A stretch of 64,000 nt of DNA from Fratercula arctica. Taxonomy: Eukaryota; Chordata; Aves; Charadriiformes; Alcidae. The notes beneath the pieces were generated by a model, which worked only from the letters and a program-made list of their open reading frames with translations, searched no databases and was not told where the DNA came from. Below are positions 36,851-50,466 of this stretch, piece by piece. The position numbers and the translations under genes were made by a program. The stretch's first letter is position 1, and every line of letters begins with the position of its first letter. Where the stretch lies: NCBI GenBank assembly GCA_947846985.1, contig CANTUZ010000008.1, positions 25,377,352 to 25,441,351 on the forward strand. Direction: 5' to 3'.

Positions 36851-39800
36851 CTTTAAAAAGCCTGAAAGCTTCACATACCATTCACACTGTAAAGGCAACT
36901 GCGTAAAAACAGATCTGCAAAGCAATAGACCTATTTAGGTGTTAAACCTTCCACTCTTAGAGTTTGTTCCTTTCTTATCACTCCAAGCTCTGCAAAGCAA
37001 ATATGAATGGAGGAAATGAAACTGGTTTTTCCCTTATTTAATTTTCAAATAATTTTACAAATGTGCCTTTTAACTCATTTAACAAAAAGAGTATTTTGAA
37101 AATTCCACTATACACTCATATTCTAATAATAAACATTCTCCATTTAGTCCAGTCTTGAAGTAACATCAAATGAGGTTTTGAAGCTAAGAGGAAAAAGAAA
37201 AGCAGCTAGAAACACTGCCTTGTGCCAACTGCAGAATCTGAGGCAAGTCATATGGAAATTCACAGTAATTCACCAACATCTCAATATTCGTTTTTTAACA
37301 AAACGGTAGTTCTACATAGCAACTGGGGAATGGTAACCAGCACAACCCCTTTATATGCCCAAGTTTCCCGTTTAATCAAGATACTGCCTCTGGTGCAGAA
37401 TCAAAAATTGTTGAATAGCTATAAATCACATAACGATGTTTCTTTCTTTGCACTTCAGAAAATTCGACCCAACTAGTTCATCTGGGTCATATAGATTTTT
37501 CTTTCCATCTCAGGAAATATTTTTTCTAATTGCAACCCTACTTAAGAAAGATGTAACGAAATCAACTTAATGGTTCAGATTTAAGTGCTCTATTTTTGGG
37601 GTACCACGGTTTCCTGGGAAATCTGAGTGCCCTGAGTTCTTAAGCTCAAAGACAATCACAAGTGAACAATTAGACATATTCATTTCAGTGCACAAAAAAA
37701 AAAACCCAAAACATTCTTGAGTTCCGTATGTTTTTACAATGACATGGATTAGCAGTTTTCATTCCCCAAAATAGTTGCATCTGTCATCATTTATGTTCCT
37801 ACCAAAGTCGTCTGGTATTTCAGAGTGGTTAGGCTTCTCCACAACTACGTCCAAGCGAAGGAATTGAAGAAGAAACAAATGAGGGATGGAGAACTGTTTT
37901 GAATATTTGAAAGTGGCCCCAATTATAAAGGCACAGAGCTTTCTGGAAAATAGCCCTTTTTTTCCAGTTTCCTGGGAAGGCAAAGCTCATTTATTTCACC
38001 CTATCTTTTTAATATGTTTTCAAGAATCAATGCAATTGGTGCTTTTTGAAATCTGCTTTCCATCTTAGAAATGTCAATTTCTAAGAGTTATAAATCTGGT
38101 TTACAACTTAATATAATCAAAAAAGAATAAATTGCTACTTGACTTTAAAAGTACATGCAAAATTTTAAACTGGGTTCGGCAGTCGAGTTTCACAGCCTAA
38201 TTAATAAAATACCTTTGCTAAGCAAACATGGGCAAAATGCAAATCTCATACACATCTTTAAAAAGCAAATTAAATCTAAAGCTATCATAGGCAATTATTG
38301 CATTGACGCACCAGTTCTAACCTTATTTGTAATGTGAGAGTAAATATTTTTAATTAGGAAACAAATTATTTATTCTGCATTCCAGTTTTTTTATTTGCCT
38401 TTAAGTTCCTTTTCTGAGGCTGCTCTAGAAGCCTAACACTTGCTTCAGGCTTTTCGGTAATTACTATGAGATGTTCATGGATATTTCACGTATCAACTTA
38501 TTTCTCCTCACTTTACTCTTTTCAACATTGTTTATAACTACATTTCATCAGTGTGACAATAAAAAATAGCCTGCTGGAAGAAGAATGCACTAATTTCACA
38601 TTTCAACAGGGGGCCCGTATTTTTTCCTCTAGAACAAGATACTGTTAGGTGTTCCTTCCTTCCTTCTGCCTTTATCACAGTCCATACTTTGTTAATAAGG
38701 ATTTCTTTACATCACTGGTATAAGCTCTAAACTCCATGTACAAAGTCTCAACACTGTTGATAAAATAATTGTAGAAATAGATACAAAATTAATTCAAGCA
38801 ATTGAAACCTGAAGGCTAAGGGGAATATTACACTATGATTAGAAGGAAAGGTTTGGAATAAACATCCAGGCAGGGACCCTTTCTCTGGAGGACCTGAAGA
38901 GCATTCTCCTGCAGCAAGATGGGAAGCAGAACAATGTCACCTCCTGCCTTGTCAGCTGCCATATGCTGGGCACTCTGTGGAATGTTTCTCCTGCACTCCT
39001 CCTGGAGCAGATTCTTTTGAGCGATTAGCAATTTTTCTAAAACAAGGGAGCATCCCTCCACCTTCAAGAAAAGGCACCTCTCATCAAATTCCCTAAAACA
39101 GCACTTACTGCCATCTTTTTTCTTTGGAAGTCTACTCTTATCAGGAGGGTCTACCATAAAAATCTCACTTTACAGATTACTGCAGCATTAACATTTCCTA
39201 TTTTTAATTCTCCATTTGAACAAGACATTTGTGTTACTGTGTTCTCTCATTATTTTCTTGGCTATTAATAATGTTGTACTCCATGTAATAAAAAGCTAAT
39301 TGAAATCTCAAGGCAGCAATGAAACTATTCAGGAGTTTAACTAAAAGTCATCTTGCAAAGCAACATTTTGGTTTGGTTAATGACAGAAAAATTGCTAGCT
39401 CTGTCTCATTAAAAAAAAAATCTCTGCAGAATAATAAGCAGAGACACAAAAATATATATTTTTTTTAATTTTATTGCTGTCTCAAACTCCTACAGAACGT
39501 CACAGTAACTGTTGTGACTAATTACCAATGCCAATAAAACAAAATGACACTCTAATTATTTGTTTTGAGCTCTCTTTTGAAAGCAACCTTCTATATTCAG
39601 GCATTAATGAACTCATACTATCTTGCCCAACTACCATAGAGACCTTAGTGCAGTAATTACGGGTATCTTTGTCTAGAGTACACAATGAAAAGCTCTTGTT
39701 TTTTCCCAAACACGTTGTTACTGCATTTGGAAGATCGTATTTTACCCCCTATGAACATAGCTTTGCTCTCCAAGATGAAATACCACCAGTGTCATTAAAA

Positions 39801-40570
39801 TAAGTGGAGTTACCAATTTGCAAAATCAGCATGACCAAGAAAATTAGGTCTGTTAGGGCCAAATGGTTCACATTAAACATACAATTGCTGGCATAAAATC
39901 TAATGTCTCTCATGTTCATTTCCCTTAAGAAAGGGGCAGGATGTGACTCAACAGAATGCATAAGTCATTTAACAGTGCTTAAAAGCACTTTTTATTTCTA
40001 GTTTGAGTCTAAAAAGCATTTGAGGAGCAGACTAAGAATGGATCTTAATCAAGGTATTAATGGTACCTTCCTTGGCAGTATAATCAGTGGCAGTAAAATG
40101 TTTAAATTTGGTCCACTACAAACGCTCTCCATTGCTTGAAAAAATACATGCTGTACCCCTTCAGTACTCATGGGCCAGTTGCCATTTCATGGTGCTAGGA
40201 ATGAAACTCCCATTCAGCAAAGGCTGAATTCTGCACAAACCTGTTTCAAAGCCCAATCCTGCTGCAAACCCTGCCTTTCGACAGACAGAAATATGTGAAA
40301 AAGTTTAAGCAAAAAACCATTGCACTTCCTAAATATAGACCATTCTAAACTTAGCACATCATGAACATGTCCAAAACCGCAACTCAGAGTTAATTATGCA
40401 GTAATATAGCACATGATAGTAAAATTGTATGGCAAATATGAAACAACAAGGCTGGCTGCTTCAAGTAGCTGTTACGTCCCTGTCCGACTACGTTGAGTCC
40501 GGGAGGGGTTTGTACTGATTCTGAGCATGAGATTAAGACACAAACGATGCCAGATGCCGCTCACTGCAGA

Positions 40571-40576
40571 TTTATT
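40571..40576 (-). terminator. LTR polyadenylation signal
   Basis: AATAAA on the minus strand marks the end of R in the solo LTR. Confidence 0.6.
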
Positions 40577-40801
40577 GTTATTCCCCAGCATCAGTCACTG
40601 AGATAAGCGATAGAGTAAAGGGGGAAGTAGAGAAAAGGCAGAAAAGAGAGAAGCAGTATTACGGAGCACAGCAAGAGTATAGTCACCACCACAGGCCCGA
40701 TGACATCTCATCGGTCCTTTGGAGTTCAACGTCGTCCTGTTGATCCGTAATTCTCAAGTGACAGTGGTGAGGGTCCCAGTTGTGGTCTTCCACGGCACTA
40801 G

Positions 40802-40807
40802 TTTATA
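40802..40807 (-). promoter_or_regulatory. LTR TATA box
   Basis: TATAAA on the minus strand lies about 230 bases upstream of the LTR AATAAA signal. It would fire in the same direction as COL5A2. Confidence 0.6.
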
Positions 40808-41160
40808 GTCCCTGTCGGCTGGTGGTTCGATCAATCAGCATGCAGGTCATCTTGGCTCGGCCAGTCACCGTTTGACGCGGTTGCTGGGTGAGATTTTCCT
40901 GCCCCTGTTGCTTGGGCAGCGCTTGATTTAGCAAAGTCATCATGTCAAATTTGGGGTACCCTTGGTTGGCACGTACACCATGCAGGCAGCAGCAGGCGAA
41001 CTTCCAGACATCCTCTCGGTCTGCAGAAATTCTGCACCAGCTTCCCTTTGGACTGTAGGCAGCAAACCCGACAGGAAACCTTGCAAACCTCCCATAGGCT
41101 TGCAGAAAATTAAGCAGGCTTTGAGACAATTATTTTTAGGTTCCAGTCTTTCACAATAGC

Positions 41161-44100
41161 AAAGGACCCATCATCCTGTGATAATTTTCAGAGAATTTAA
41201 GAGCCTTAAAGGTGGAGAGTGCCATGCTTTCTTCTGGTGGAGTTCTGCTAAGAGTGATTCATCAACAGTGGAAGATGGATTTGGGGGTCTGGGAGGGCAG
41301 ACCCCCTGTTTTCTGTCCCACAAGCAGGATTAGCTACACATGCAGGACAGGATGCCAAGGGACACCAGACTGGGCACAGAACAGCCTTAGGAATCCACAG
41401 AGGCTTTCCTTGCTGACATCTTGTTTGCCCCAGCTCTAAGCACGGGAAGGGCTTAATCAACAGAACACTCTCCATGTCAGACTTATTCTCACAAATACCA
41501 AATATTCTCAGGATTCCCAGTATTAAAAGAAGTACAAAGATTGTTTCCTGGCATTCCACAGATTTTGAATTTCACGTCGTGCACTGGTCACTATGAGAAC
41601 AATAGGACAATTCTTGTCCTGCAGTTTGCACAGCATCTATCTAGTAAGCTCAGCTGCACGGTGAGTAGCCGCAGTGTCATTGCAGAGATGTAGAATGCTT
41701 ATTAGCACCACCTAGATTAAATTAGGGGATACTGAAAAAAAGTGAGTATCCTTTTCACAATGCAACTGTTTTACTGTGACATTTGAATTTTTTGGTTTAG
41801 AAATACTGTAATTTTAGCATTGCTTCAGATAATGACTGCCTTTCGCATGCATCTGACTACCAGTTACATCCTTCCAGACGAGGCTATCTGGTGCTGGCCA
41901 GATGATTCATCATCAGCCATCAAGTTTTCCACTGTGAAAAATAAACACTGTATCCAGTCAGGAGGGTGGGAAGATGCACGTATTATAATGTTAAGAGTAG
42001 CAGAAGTAACTAAGAATTGTAAATTTTATTAAATCTTTTTACAGTAAAGATGAGGCCTACATGCTACCATGGTTTCTGTGTAATTCAGCTGACAACGCCA
42101 GCAGTCAAGATCAGCCTGTTTAGCTTCATTGCAAAAGAGACACCAGCAACCTCACTGAATTTTTAAGATCGCATGAATTTTGCAAGGTATGCAATTAAAG
42201 GCATTTACTCTCTTTATGTTATAAAAGCCACCTACCTTGTACACACCAGCTTGACTTTCCAGTTCTCGTAACCCTGCACAAGATTACTCAGATTTTTCTA
42301 AGTTATAGACACTGTTTTCCTTAATTTTGTTAATATAAGAGTGAGCTTATTTAAGTACTTAAATAAAGCAATTCTGGAAGACAAGGGGATTCAAATAAAA
42401 TGTAAATATTTTGACTGGTAGGCTTCTAATTCGAACGTAATGCACTCCAACAATGACTGAAAGTTAAATTGTGGGATGTCTACATAGGTGATATATGGTT
42501 TCAAAATTATTTTCTAGTGAACATGTGTTATTAGTACATAAACTGTCATAACCATCCATCAAAAGATGCCCTGGAGACTGAAACATGCTTTAAGTTGTCT
42601 CTCTGAATTTGGATGAGTACATTAGCAGCTTGATCTACACCTATCCATACGGAGTCTGTTCTCAGAAATTATAAATTTTATTTTTTACCATTATCAATGT
42701 GACATATCTTACAAGTATAGCTGATTTTAAAAAAAAATATCTGAGGCCTAACCATCTTGACAGAATTCCTTTAAAACTCAACCATTTTGCTAATATACTG
42801 CCAAATTAGAATTCTCCATTCACAAAACTCCTTCACGCTACATGGATCTAGACAGTCTACACATAGGTATTTATACACACATACATAAATACGTTTGCAC
42901 TGAATGAAGTGTCAGGGCAGTATACCCTAACAAGGAAACAGTTACAACCTCCTGATCCCTTAAATGTGCTTATGACTACAATGGCTTTAGCAGTCATAAA
43001 ATTCCACTTCTGTGCCAAAGGCCATCACTGTGCTACTAATCATTTACAGAACTGCTCACTGATCACCCTGTGATTTCCACAACAAGAATACTTGTTCAAA
43101 CGAAGATACTGGGGATATGAGGAACCAAACAATCACCCAAATGAGGGAAGGAGAAGACCCATTGAGCCACTTAGTGCCATCATCTGCCAAAATACTCCTC
43201 CCTAGACATTTGTTGTGTGTCCCCCACCATATTTTCACATCAAGTTTTAATTGCATTAATTGTCTGCTACGACCCTAATCCACAGCCTACTATATCTCAC
43301 AAAGGCTGAAGATTAAACCCATACTTTTTAGCATGAGTTTTTTCTTCATACTTTTACTCTGTGACTGTTGCCTAGAAGACGACCTTTGTATGTCTTTTCC
43401 CTCCCTTCACCACAAAATTAAGTTTCACAATGTAAATTCAATCTATGTATTCTTCTCTCTTATTTTACTAAGTGTTCAAAATATAAACCATTCACCCAAT
43501 CAGTTGATCTTCTACTGCATTACAAGATTTACAGTTTCTCCAGATTTGTTGATGAAATGCTGCAGTATTTTGTTTATCAGCAATATGATAAAATACAGAA
43601 AAGGGCATAGATTCTCTTTTTCGTTTTCCAAATAAATTAAAGATTCATTGGTTCTTGGAAAAGAAGTTTGCAAATAGAAATCTTAGGAAAATTCCTTTTG
43701 CTCACTTTCCTCCAGGAGTAGCTAAAGGTGTACAAATATAGGAGTGGCAAATTCCAGAGGAACTTCAAACAGATTATTCTATTTAATCATATTTATCATA
43801 AGATGGTACTAATCCTTCCTTGCGGCCACATGTTTTAAAAGCTATATTTGGATACTGAGAAGTGCAGGCAGCTTACAACGAACACAAACTATCATTGGCC
43901 TGATTTTTAATTTAAAGTGATTTTGGAACTTGCCTTCTTCCATACCCACTCAGATAGATTCTGACATAGACATAAGCCTGAAATGACTTCTTATTTCCCA
44001 AGAGAAAAAAAGAAATTACTGAAGCTTTCAGGCATCTCTTGAGCGGGAACTCTCAGCATAATCTAAGGGTGAAATCCTACCACTGTGAAAGTCAGAAGTC

Positions 44101-46337
44101 CTGCTTGCATCTGAGATGCCCGGATTTTCAAACCAGTCTCCATTTCCCTGACAAATGGCAAGAGTTTATAAATGATTGCTTTCTGCAGGAGTCTAGCAAC
44201 AATTTCAAACACAAATCTGGGGTTAAGATACAAAAATACATGCTGACTAACTATTTTATTATCAAGAAAATATTAAACCACCACCAGTTATTTCTTAATC
44301 AATTTCACAACAGAAACTATCAACGTACAGCTGCACCAGAAGTATATTTGCCAAACAAATCTGTTTGCAAACGTGACTTCTAAAGAGCAATTGCTTTCTT
44401 AAACCTTGGGAAAATGGGGAAAAAAATCTATTAGAAATTAGAGATTAAGAACTTTATTCTCCTCACTTATATTCAATTCTGAACAAAGATGGTAGAAGTA
44501 GCAGCATACTGATGGTTCTGTAGTTGTTAGATTCCTGTTACAGTAGAAACACACATTTCAACAGTAAGCTTAAATATACTTTCAGCATCAATTAAAGATG
44601 TTTGTTACTTATTTGGGTATCAGAAAATGCATGTACCATATACATAACACTAATGGTCAGGATAAACTGGGTTAAGTGATATGGTTTATGTAGGAGACAG
44701 CAAAAATTAAAAGGTAATACAAATGTTGGTCCGGGATATTCATCATGTCAGACTAACATTGCCTCACACAACCATCCATAAACATCTTTCAAATCAGATG
44801 CCTGTCTTGAAGTACACCCCTTTTCCTCTTTTCACTGAGAAAAACAGTCTTTGGGGTCCTTTCTGAAAATTATAAACATTTCCCAGGAGGCTGTTGTATA
44901 GCTTCTTTATTATTTTCTCTTGTTCAAAGGAGCCTATTTAGAAGAAGCAAAGCAAAGACAAGACCCAAGGCTGGAAAAGATGCTCAGACAACATCCTGCT
45001 AAGGACACACATCTTGGTTTCTGCATGAGAAACAATATAAAGATTTCCTGTAGGTAAAATTACAAAAACTGCTTCTTTAAAGCATGTCTTCAGAAGTCAA
45101 AGTCTGCTGCAAAACCTAAATCCTACTCTTGGATGGAGAGAGAAGTTTCCCTCCTTCCAGTAGCCTCAGGCTTAGAGATGTCAGGCCTTCTCTTCTCTGC
45201 TTTCTCTCACAGAGACTGCCAGCTCATATATTGCAATACTTCATATTGCAGTTGATACTTCTAGACATTGTTACAAAAGAAATTTCTGCCAATTTCCTCC
45301 TCAGCATTGAACTTGATACACAGTAAAGATTTTCTCCAAAGCCAAAGTATCTGTTGACATGTCATCCCTCAGGTATGCATACAATCAATTCCCCCATAAG
45401 TTCTAAAAAAACCAAACACCCCTGCTTGAAGATGAGGAAAAAATCAAAATAAAAAATTCAGCATTTCAGAAAATGTGGTGGGGTCAAACATCCGTGTTAC
45501 AATGTAATACACAGCAACAACAAGCTGCTGTGTTATCACAACACAGAGATGACTTAGATATCGACTATCTATACAGATATAGACATGAATTCACTGAACC
45601 TGTGCATGCTGCATCTACTTACGCATACGAGAGAGTCTGCAGTGGGTGGATGCTTTATTTAGGCGAGAGAGTTACCCATCTGTAACCGTGGGAGGGAGTT
45701 CGGCAGATGGGAGTTCTGGAGTTCCCCGCTGGAATCTGGCCAAGGCACTGCCATTACCAGCTCCTCTCTTCTGAAAAACAGCTGGGGAACTTGCATATCA
45801 CACACTAAAGGACATTAAACAACTAGAAACTGATGTTCCCTTGCTTTGTTCTTTGCAGACTTATTTGTAGCTGAAGGAGGTACGTGTAAAACTCATACCT
45901 CTCTAAGATGACAGATTTATATACCAATTTTGTAAAAGTATTAGGAACTATAAAGACACAACACATTTGCGATTCCAGTCTCCAGATTAGAACAATCTAA
46001 AAATCTTTTCACAACCATATGGCAAGTCTCATTACTACCTTCAAATAAGGAAAATCCCACAGAATTAATGTTTCTTTAAAATTCTAAATAATTTTAATCC
46101 TAAAATGCTTAAAAGTCTAAACTTAGAAACTAATTTAAAATAAACCAACATCAAAAAGATAAAAAAGTGATGGTCCAATATTAACAAAAAAAGTATTTCT
46201 AATTAAATATCATCCACCAAGGTGTTTTGGTGGTATATAAATATGGAACAGGAATAGTTAGTACATACAACAGGAAGGATTTCATTAAAGGAAAGCACTT
46301 TGAAATTCACTCCTTTGGCTTTGCTCCTGTAGGGTTA
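41161..46337. other. Intergenic DNA, no gene or clear repeat seen
   Basis: AT-rich unique-looking sequence. ORFs are at most 114 codons, start at random positions and show no family resemblance. Confidence 0.55.
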
Positions 46338-46532
46338 CCACAGAATCACAGAATGGTTTGGGTTGGAAGGGACCTTAAAGATCACCTAGTTCCAACCCCT
46401 CTGCCATGGGCAGGGACACCTCCCACCAGAACAGGTTACTCAAAGCCCCTTCCAGCCTGGCCTTGAACACCTCCAGGGATGGGGCATCCACAGCTTCCCT
46501 GGGCAACCTGTTCCAGGGTCTCACCACCCTTA
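46338..46532 (-). mobile_element. CR1 LINE 3'-end fragment, minus strand
   Basis: The plus strand begins ACAGAATCACAGAATGG and runs through GGTTGGAAGGGACC, GCCATGGGCAGGGACACC, CTGGCCTTGAACACCTCC and GGGCAACCTGTTCCAG. This is the reverse complement of a CR1 3' end. The 5' truncation falls near 46532, within the ORF2 C-terminus. It faces away from the plus-strand copy 270 bases to its right. Confidence 0.93.
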
Positions 46533-46805
46533 CCGGTGGTGTCTCTAAGCAGGGAGCACAGCCACAGGGTACATAGATTGCTTCTGTTATCCTGCCTTTT
46601 CATGGGCATGTTACTCAAGCGAAGGGATGTCCAGCCTGCTTTCTGTGCACAGAGCACTTCTCTGCAAATTCCAGTCGTAGCCAAAGCGTAGCATACGCTG
46701 CTGCCATCCCCACTGCTCAGGCACATCTTTTGCTTCACACATAAATTATTTGGAAAAGATGAGAGTGTTTGCAGTAGGAGTAGTGAACTTACTTCATATA
46801 CTTAA

Positions 46806-47124
46806 AGGGTGGGTGTCAGGAGGATGGGACCAGGCTCTTTTCAGTAGTGCCCGGGGACAGGACAAGAGGCAATGGGCACAAACTTGAGCATAAGAAGTTC
46901 CACCTAAACAAGAGGAGGAACTTCTTTACTTTGAGGGTGGCAGAGCCCTGGCACAGGCTGCCCAGAGAGGTGGTGGAGTCTCCATCTCTGGAGACATTCA
47001 AAACCCGCCTGGACACGTTCCTGTGCCACCTGCTCTAGGTGACCCTGCTCTGGCAGGGGGGTTGGACTAGATGATCTCCAGAGGTCCCTTCCAACCCTAT
47101 GGTTCTATGATTCTATGATTCTCA
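46806..47124 (+). mobile_element. CR1 LINE 3'-end fragment, plus strand
   Basis: This contains the ORF2 C-terminus (frame 46847-47038, with [18 protein letters not shown] and [12 protein letters not shown]), the CR1 3'UTR with GGGGGGTTGGACTAGATGA, and GGTCCCTTCCAACCCTATGG followed by ATTCTATG repeats. Its wording differs from the 22.5-kb copy ([24 protein letters not shown]), so it probably belongs to another CR1 subfamily. Confidence 0.94.
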
Positions 47125-50100
47125 TTCATTGGAGACTAAACACAGACCTTTTTGGAACTCAGCTTTGAAACTGGATGAAAGTAACAGCTATAATTGTAAA
47201 GCTGAGTTATTCCTTCAGTTCACATGGAAAACTTCTACACTGTAAATGGTTATTTCATGAGCTCCTCAGATTGCAACAAAAGGCATGCCATGAGTGGGTG
47301 TTAGCCTGGAGAAAGCGCCCACTTTCTCCCTTAGCCGCTAAGTGGAGGTTATGAAATAAGTTAAGAAACATTCCTCCAGAAATATATGGTTTTCCTGCTC
47401 ATATAACCTGAAACCCTCTGGCTTGCTCTGTTATAACATACAGTGCTTTTCTGCCTTCTGTTTTTCAGTCGGAGAAGACAATCTATCCGATCACGTAGGA
47501 AACCAACATCTCAACGTAGAAAGATTTCCTCCTCAAAGTTGGTTATTCAGAAGTGTAATAAACTTCTCCATGGCCATCCCTTCCCTGTGCTGCCGCTGCG
47601 CCTGGAATGCTTGCACTGCCCACGCCTCCCCTTCCCCTCACTGGCCCCGGAGGAACACTCTGCCACCTCAGACACCTTGAATTCATTGAGACACTTGCAA
47701 TTCTACTTCTCAGTGAAGTGGCACTGCAATTCATGATCTGAATACAGGGATAAGGAAAAAGGAATAGCAAAAGTTGTACATTAAAATCCAAGATATACTT
47801 GAAAGGAGAAATAGGCTGGAACTCACTGACCACAAGGACAAATGACTTGGCTTGGGACAACTGCTGAGGCAGAGGCCCCAGCTGCTTGGCTGTCCCCACG
47901 GCAGGGGCAAGGAAATATTCACCGATCAGCTCCTCAACTGGCACAATTCCCACAGCAGCATTTTAAGGAGCGCAAAACAACACTTTACTTTTCTTTAAAA
48001 GCTATGAGGGAAACTGTAGTGGATTTAAATTCAATTCAGGAGCAGGTCAGGCAACACGTAGCTAAGAATAATAATCTTATCAGCTGCCCCAACCAAGAGG
48101 CATCTTTTGCTTATATTAAAAATGCAATTTAGAAACCAAGGCCTTAAAGAGAGCATCTAGTCCTTTCAGTCTTCTGAGGTGACATCCCTGGGCACAGATG
48201 GAAGTTTGCAGCTAGAACTGGCCACAAACTGCTCACAAATGCTTTTACACATCTCTGTTACACGGCCTTCCTTATGCTCTAAAAATTCTGTAATATCCCC
48301 TGAGATGATGAAATATATCACTATGAGACATATCACTTCTTTCCCAGTGGAAAGGAAGGATAAAATAAAGCAAAGTATTTTGCATCTACAAAACAGAAAA
48401 TACTTTTTCACAAACTGTGGCAATCTTTTCCAGGTCACGCGTCTTTTTCCAAAACAACTGATCTGTAACGTCACTTTTGTGCATGCAGTATAAGCAGCAA
48501 GGCATCTTCAACTTACATAAAAGGTTTCCGTAAAGAAAGTTTCTTTTTCTTGGAACAGTGTTTGCTAACAGTTTGAATTCAAGTATTTTCTAGACTGTAT
48601 TAAAGCATGAAGCACACATGTATATAAATACACTATATATTTATATAATATTTAGCAAAAAAACCCCACATCTAAGACTTTTAATCTGTACTATGCTACT
48701 TGGATCTATAATTTATTCTCACATCCTTGGAACACTAGTATCTCTGACTTTATAATTTCTTGACCTTATGTCCTACTTGGCAGTACGCTGTTGGATCACT
48801 TCACTGTATGTAACATGTCAACTGCTACACATCTGTAGTTACCAAAGGGTTAAGCCTGATGGGGTAGAAAATGCTTTCCAAATCAGAAAGCCTTTATAGT
48901 GTACTGTACACATTGCAGGGGCTCTTCTAATTGCTTACAGACAGTGCTGTTTGTATAATTCCAGCCACAAAAGCCAATCCTATCCTACGTTTGTTACTTC
49001 AGTGCAGCTTTAGATGAAAAGTTCATGTCTCATAAGTCTACCGTTGCCAAAACTGCTGAAGGAAAATTCATATACAACAAGTTTCAGATAAAGCATTAAG
49101 GAGGTCAGGACGGGCCTTCTGGAAGTCCTCTCCAGTCCTCGCTTTTACACTGCATTCTTACCATCTGTGAGAATTGTATGTCTTAACTTCTGGCAGTGTT
49201 TTTTTTATTTTTTTCTCAGTGAGCTCATCAGAATGTGAGTAGCAGTACAGCAGTTGCACAAACTGCATAAAACCCAAAAGCACTGACTGCTACCAGGTGC
49301 TCAGAAGGGCAAGAGAGAACCAGGCAGGCAGATACTTGCAAATGCTTTTGTTCTTGTTATAGCTTCTTCTTTATTGTTTTACTTGGTCTGAGATGACTGA
49401 ATTTTCCTACAGTTTTTATAAAGCAATACTCCAGTATTGCTCCAGGAGCCTTAAAGTTTCCCCTTCATCCGCCCCTAAGAACTCCAGCTGGTGCTACCGC
49501 AAAGTGGTAACATACGGCATTTCTGCACAGCAATAACCTGGATCTAGTGCTGAGACCCAGCAGAAGGGGAGTCATACCCACAATATTAATTTCCTCCCAT
49601 ATAGTTTCCACTACATAATACATAGATAGTTCTTTGTCTGGCATACCAAAGCAATGCTCCATGCAGCTTTTCATAGACTCAGGGAAAAGTGACCTTTTAC
49701 TCATCTCTAGAGTATATCCGGAAACATGAGCTAGGGCAAAGCGCCAGGCAACAGAAAAAAAACCAAGACCGCTACCCATATGGGTTTGCAACGTGTTACA
49801 TCAAAGGCACGTAATTTAACTCTGAGAGATAAATTGCTAATAGCTAACATATAAGCAGGGAACTAAAGCAATTGACAAGAGGCTTTTTAAACTTTTTCTT
49901 CTGATGGCTATAAAGTTAGTTGTCAGCAAATTTCAGGCAGTAAGGGAGTAACTGTTACAAGGCTACTACAGGTCCCACAGCCCTGTCAAGAGGAGGAGTG
50001 GGGGAAGCGCTGCTTCTTTGGGGCTTGGCACTGTTTGCCACTGCAGTCCCCTCTGTGGGCTCCACGTTTCTCATCTTGCAGTATGCAATCTTCTCATCCT

Positions 50101-50435
50101 ACAGGGGTGGAGTATTTGTTAAAGTTTTCCACCTCAAAAATATATTTTAAAATATCTATTAAATTTTACTTTTCCAGGGATGCTCAGAGAAATATGTTGT
50201 TTATCGTTCAACCCACTGTGAAACTGGAAGCCTAGCTACAGGCAAAATGGCTGCTTTGGTAATTTAGTCTAAAAAGAGCAATTGCACCTCAGGCTCTCAG
50301 GAAGCGTGTTTTCTATGCTTGTAAGTTTATTAAAGGTCTGACATGAGGTAACACGAGATTTGGCCGCTGTGAGCTTTCAGATTCACGTTCATAACAGCAT
50401 AACATGGTTTTACAACACTATAGAATTTTAGGTTT

Positions 50436-50466
50436 GGGGGGGAAGGAGGGGGAGGCTGAGGGGAGG
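50436..50466 (+). repeat. G-rich tract with quadruplex potential
   Basis: G runs of 7, 5 and 4 with short linkers occur in 31 bases, followed by a TTTA repeat (50471-50489). Confidence 0.65.

Larger units (their letters stand above)
23118..40464. other. Intergenic DNA, no gene seen
   Basis: This is 17 kb of AT-rich sequence without a convincing exon. It holds poly-A/T tracts, the ATTTT microsatellite at 31.16 kb, a 27-bp palindrome at 30194, a 19-bp imperfect tandem duplication at 30372 and a MIR-like relic near 35.4 kb. The longest frames (141 codons at 27.8 kb, 144 codons at 32.6 kb minus) have no recognisable domains. Confidence 0.6.
40470..41155 (-). mobile_element. Solo LTR of an endogenous retrovirus
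   Basis: A 686-bp block begins TGTTACGTCC on the plus strand and ends TTTCACA, so it has TG...CA termini. It is bordered by GTAGC (40465-40469) and ATAGC (41156-41160), a five-base target duplication with one change. Read on the minus strand it has LTR organisation: a U3 of about 340 bases, a TATAAA box (40807-40802), and an AATAAA signal (40576-40571) followed by about 100 bases of R/U5. No internal retroviral genes or second LTR adjoin it, so the provirus was lost by LTR recombination. A 108-codon minus-strand frame in U3 (41129-40803) has no recognised function. The family cannot be named by eye; five-base duplications occur in ERVL and some other classes. Confidence 0.75.

Noticed and set aside
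40803..41129. 108-codon minus-strand ORF
   Set aside because: Lies wholly within the U3 of the solo LTR and ends at the LTR TATA box. No known retroviral protein is recognisable.
47443..47736. Acceptor-like TTCTGTTTTTCAG at about 47456-47468 followed by an open frame
   Set aside because: No matching donor, no recognisable peptide, and the locally GC-rich stretch explains the open frame.
49465..49791. 108-codon minus-strand ORF
   Set aside because: No domain, no supporting signals.
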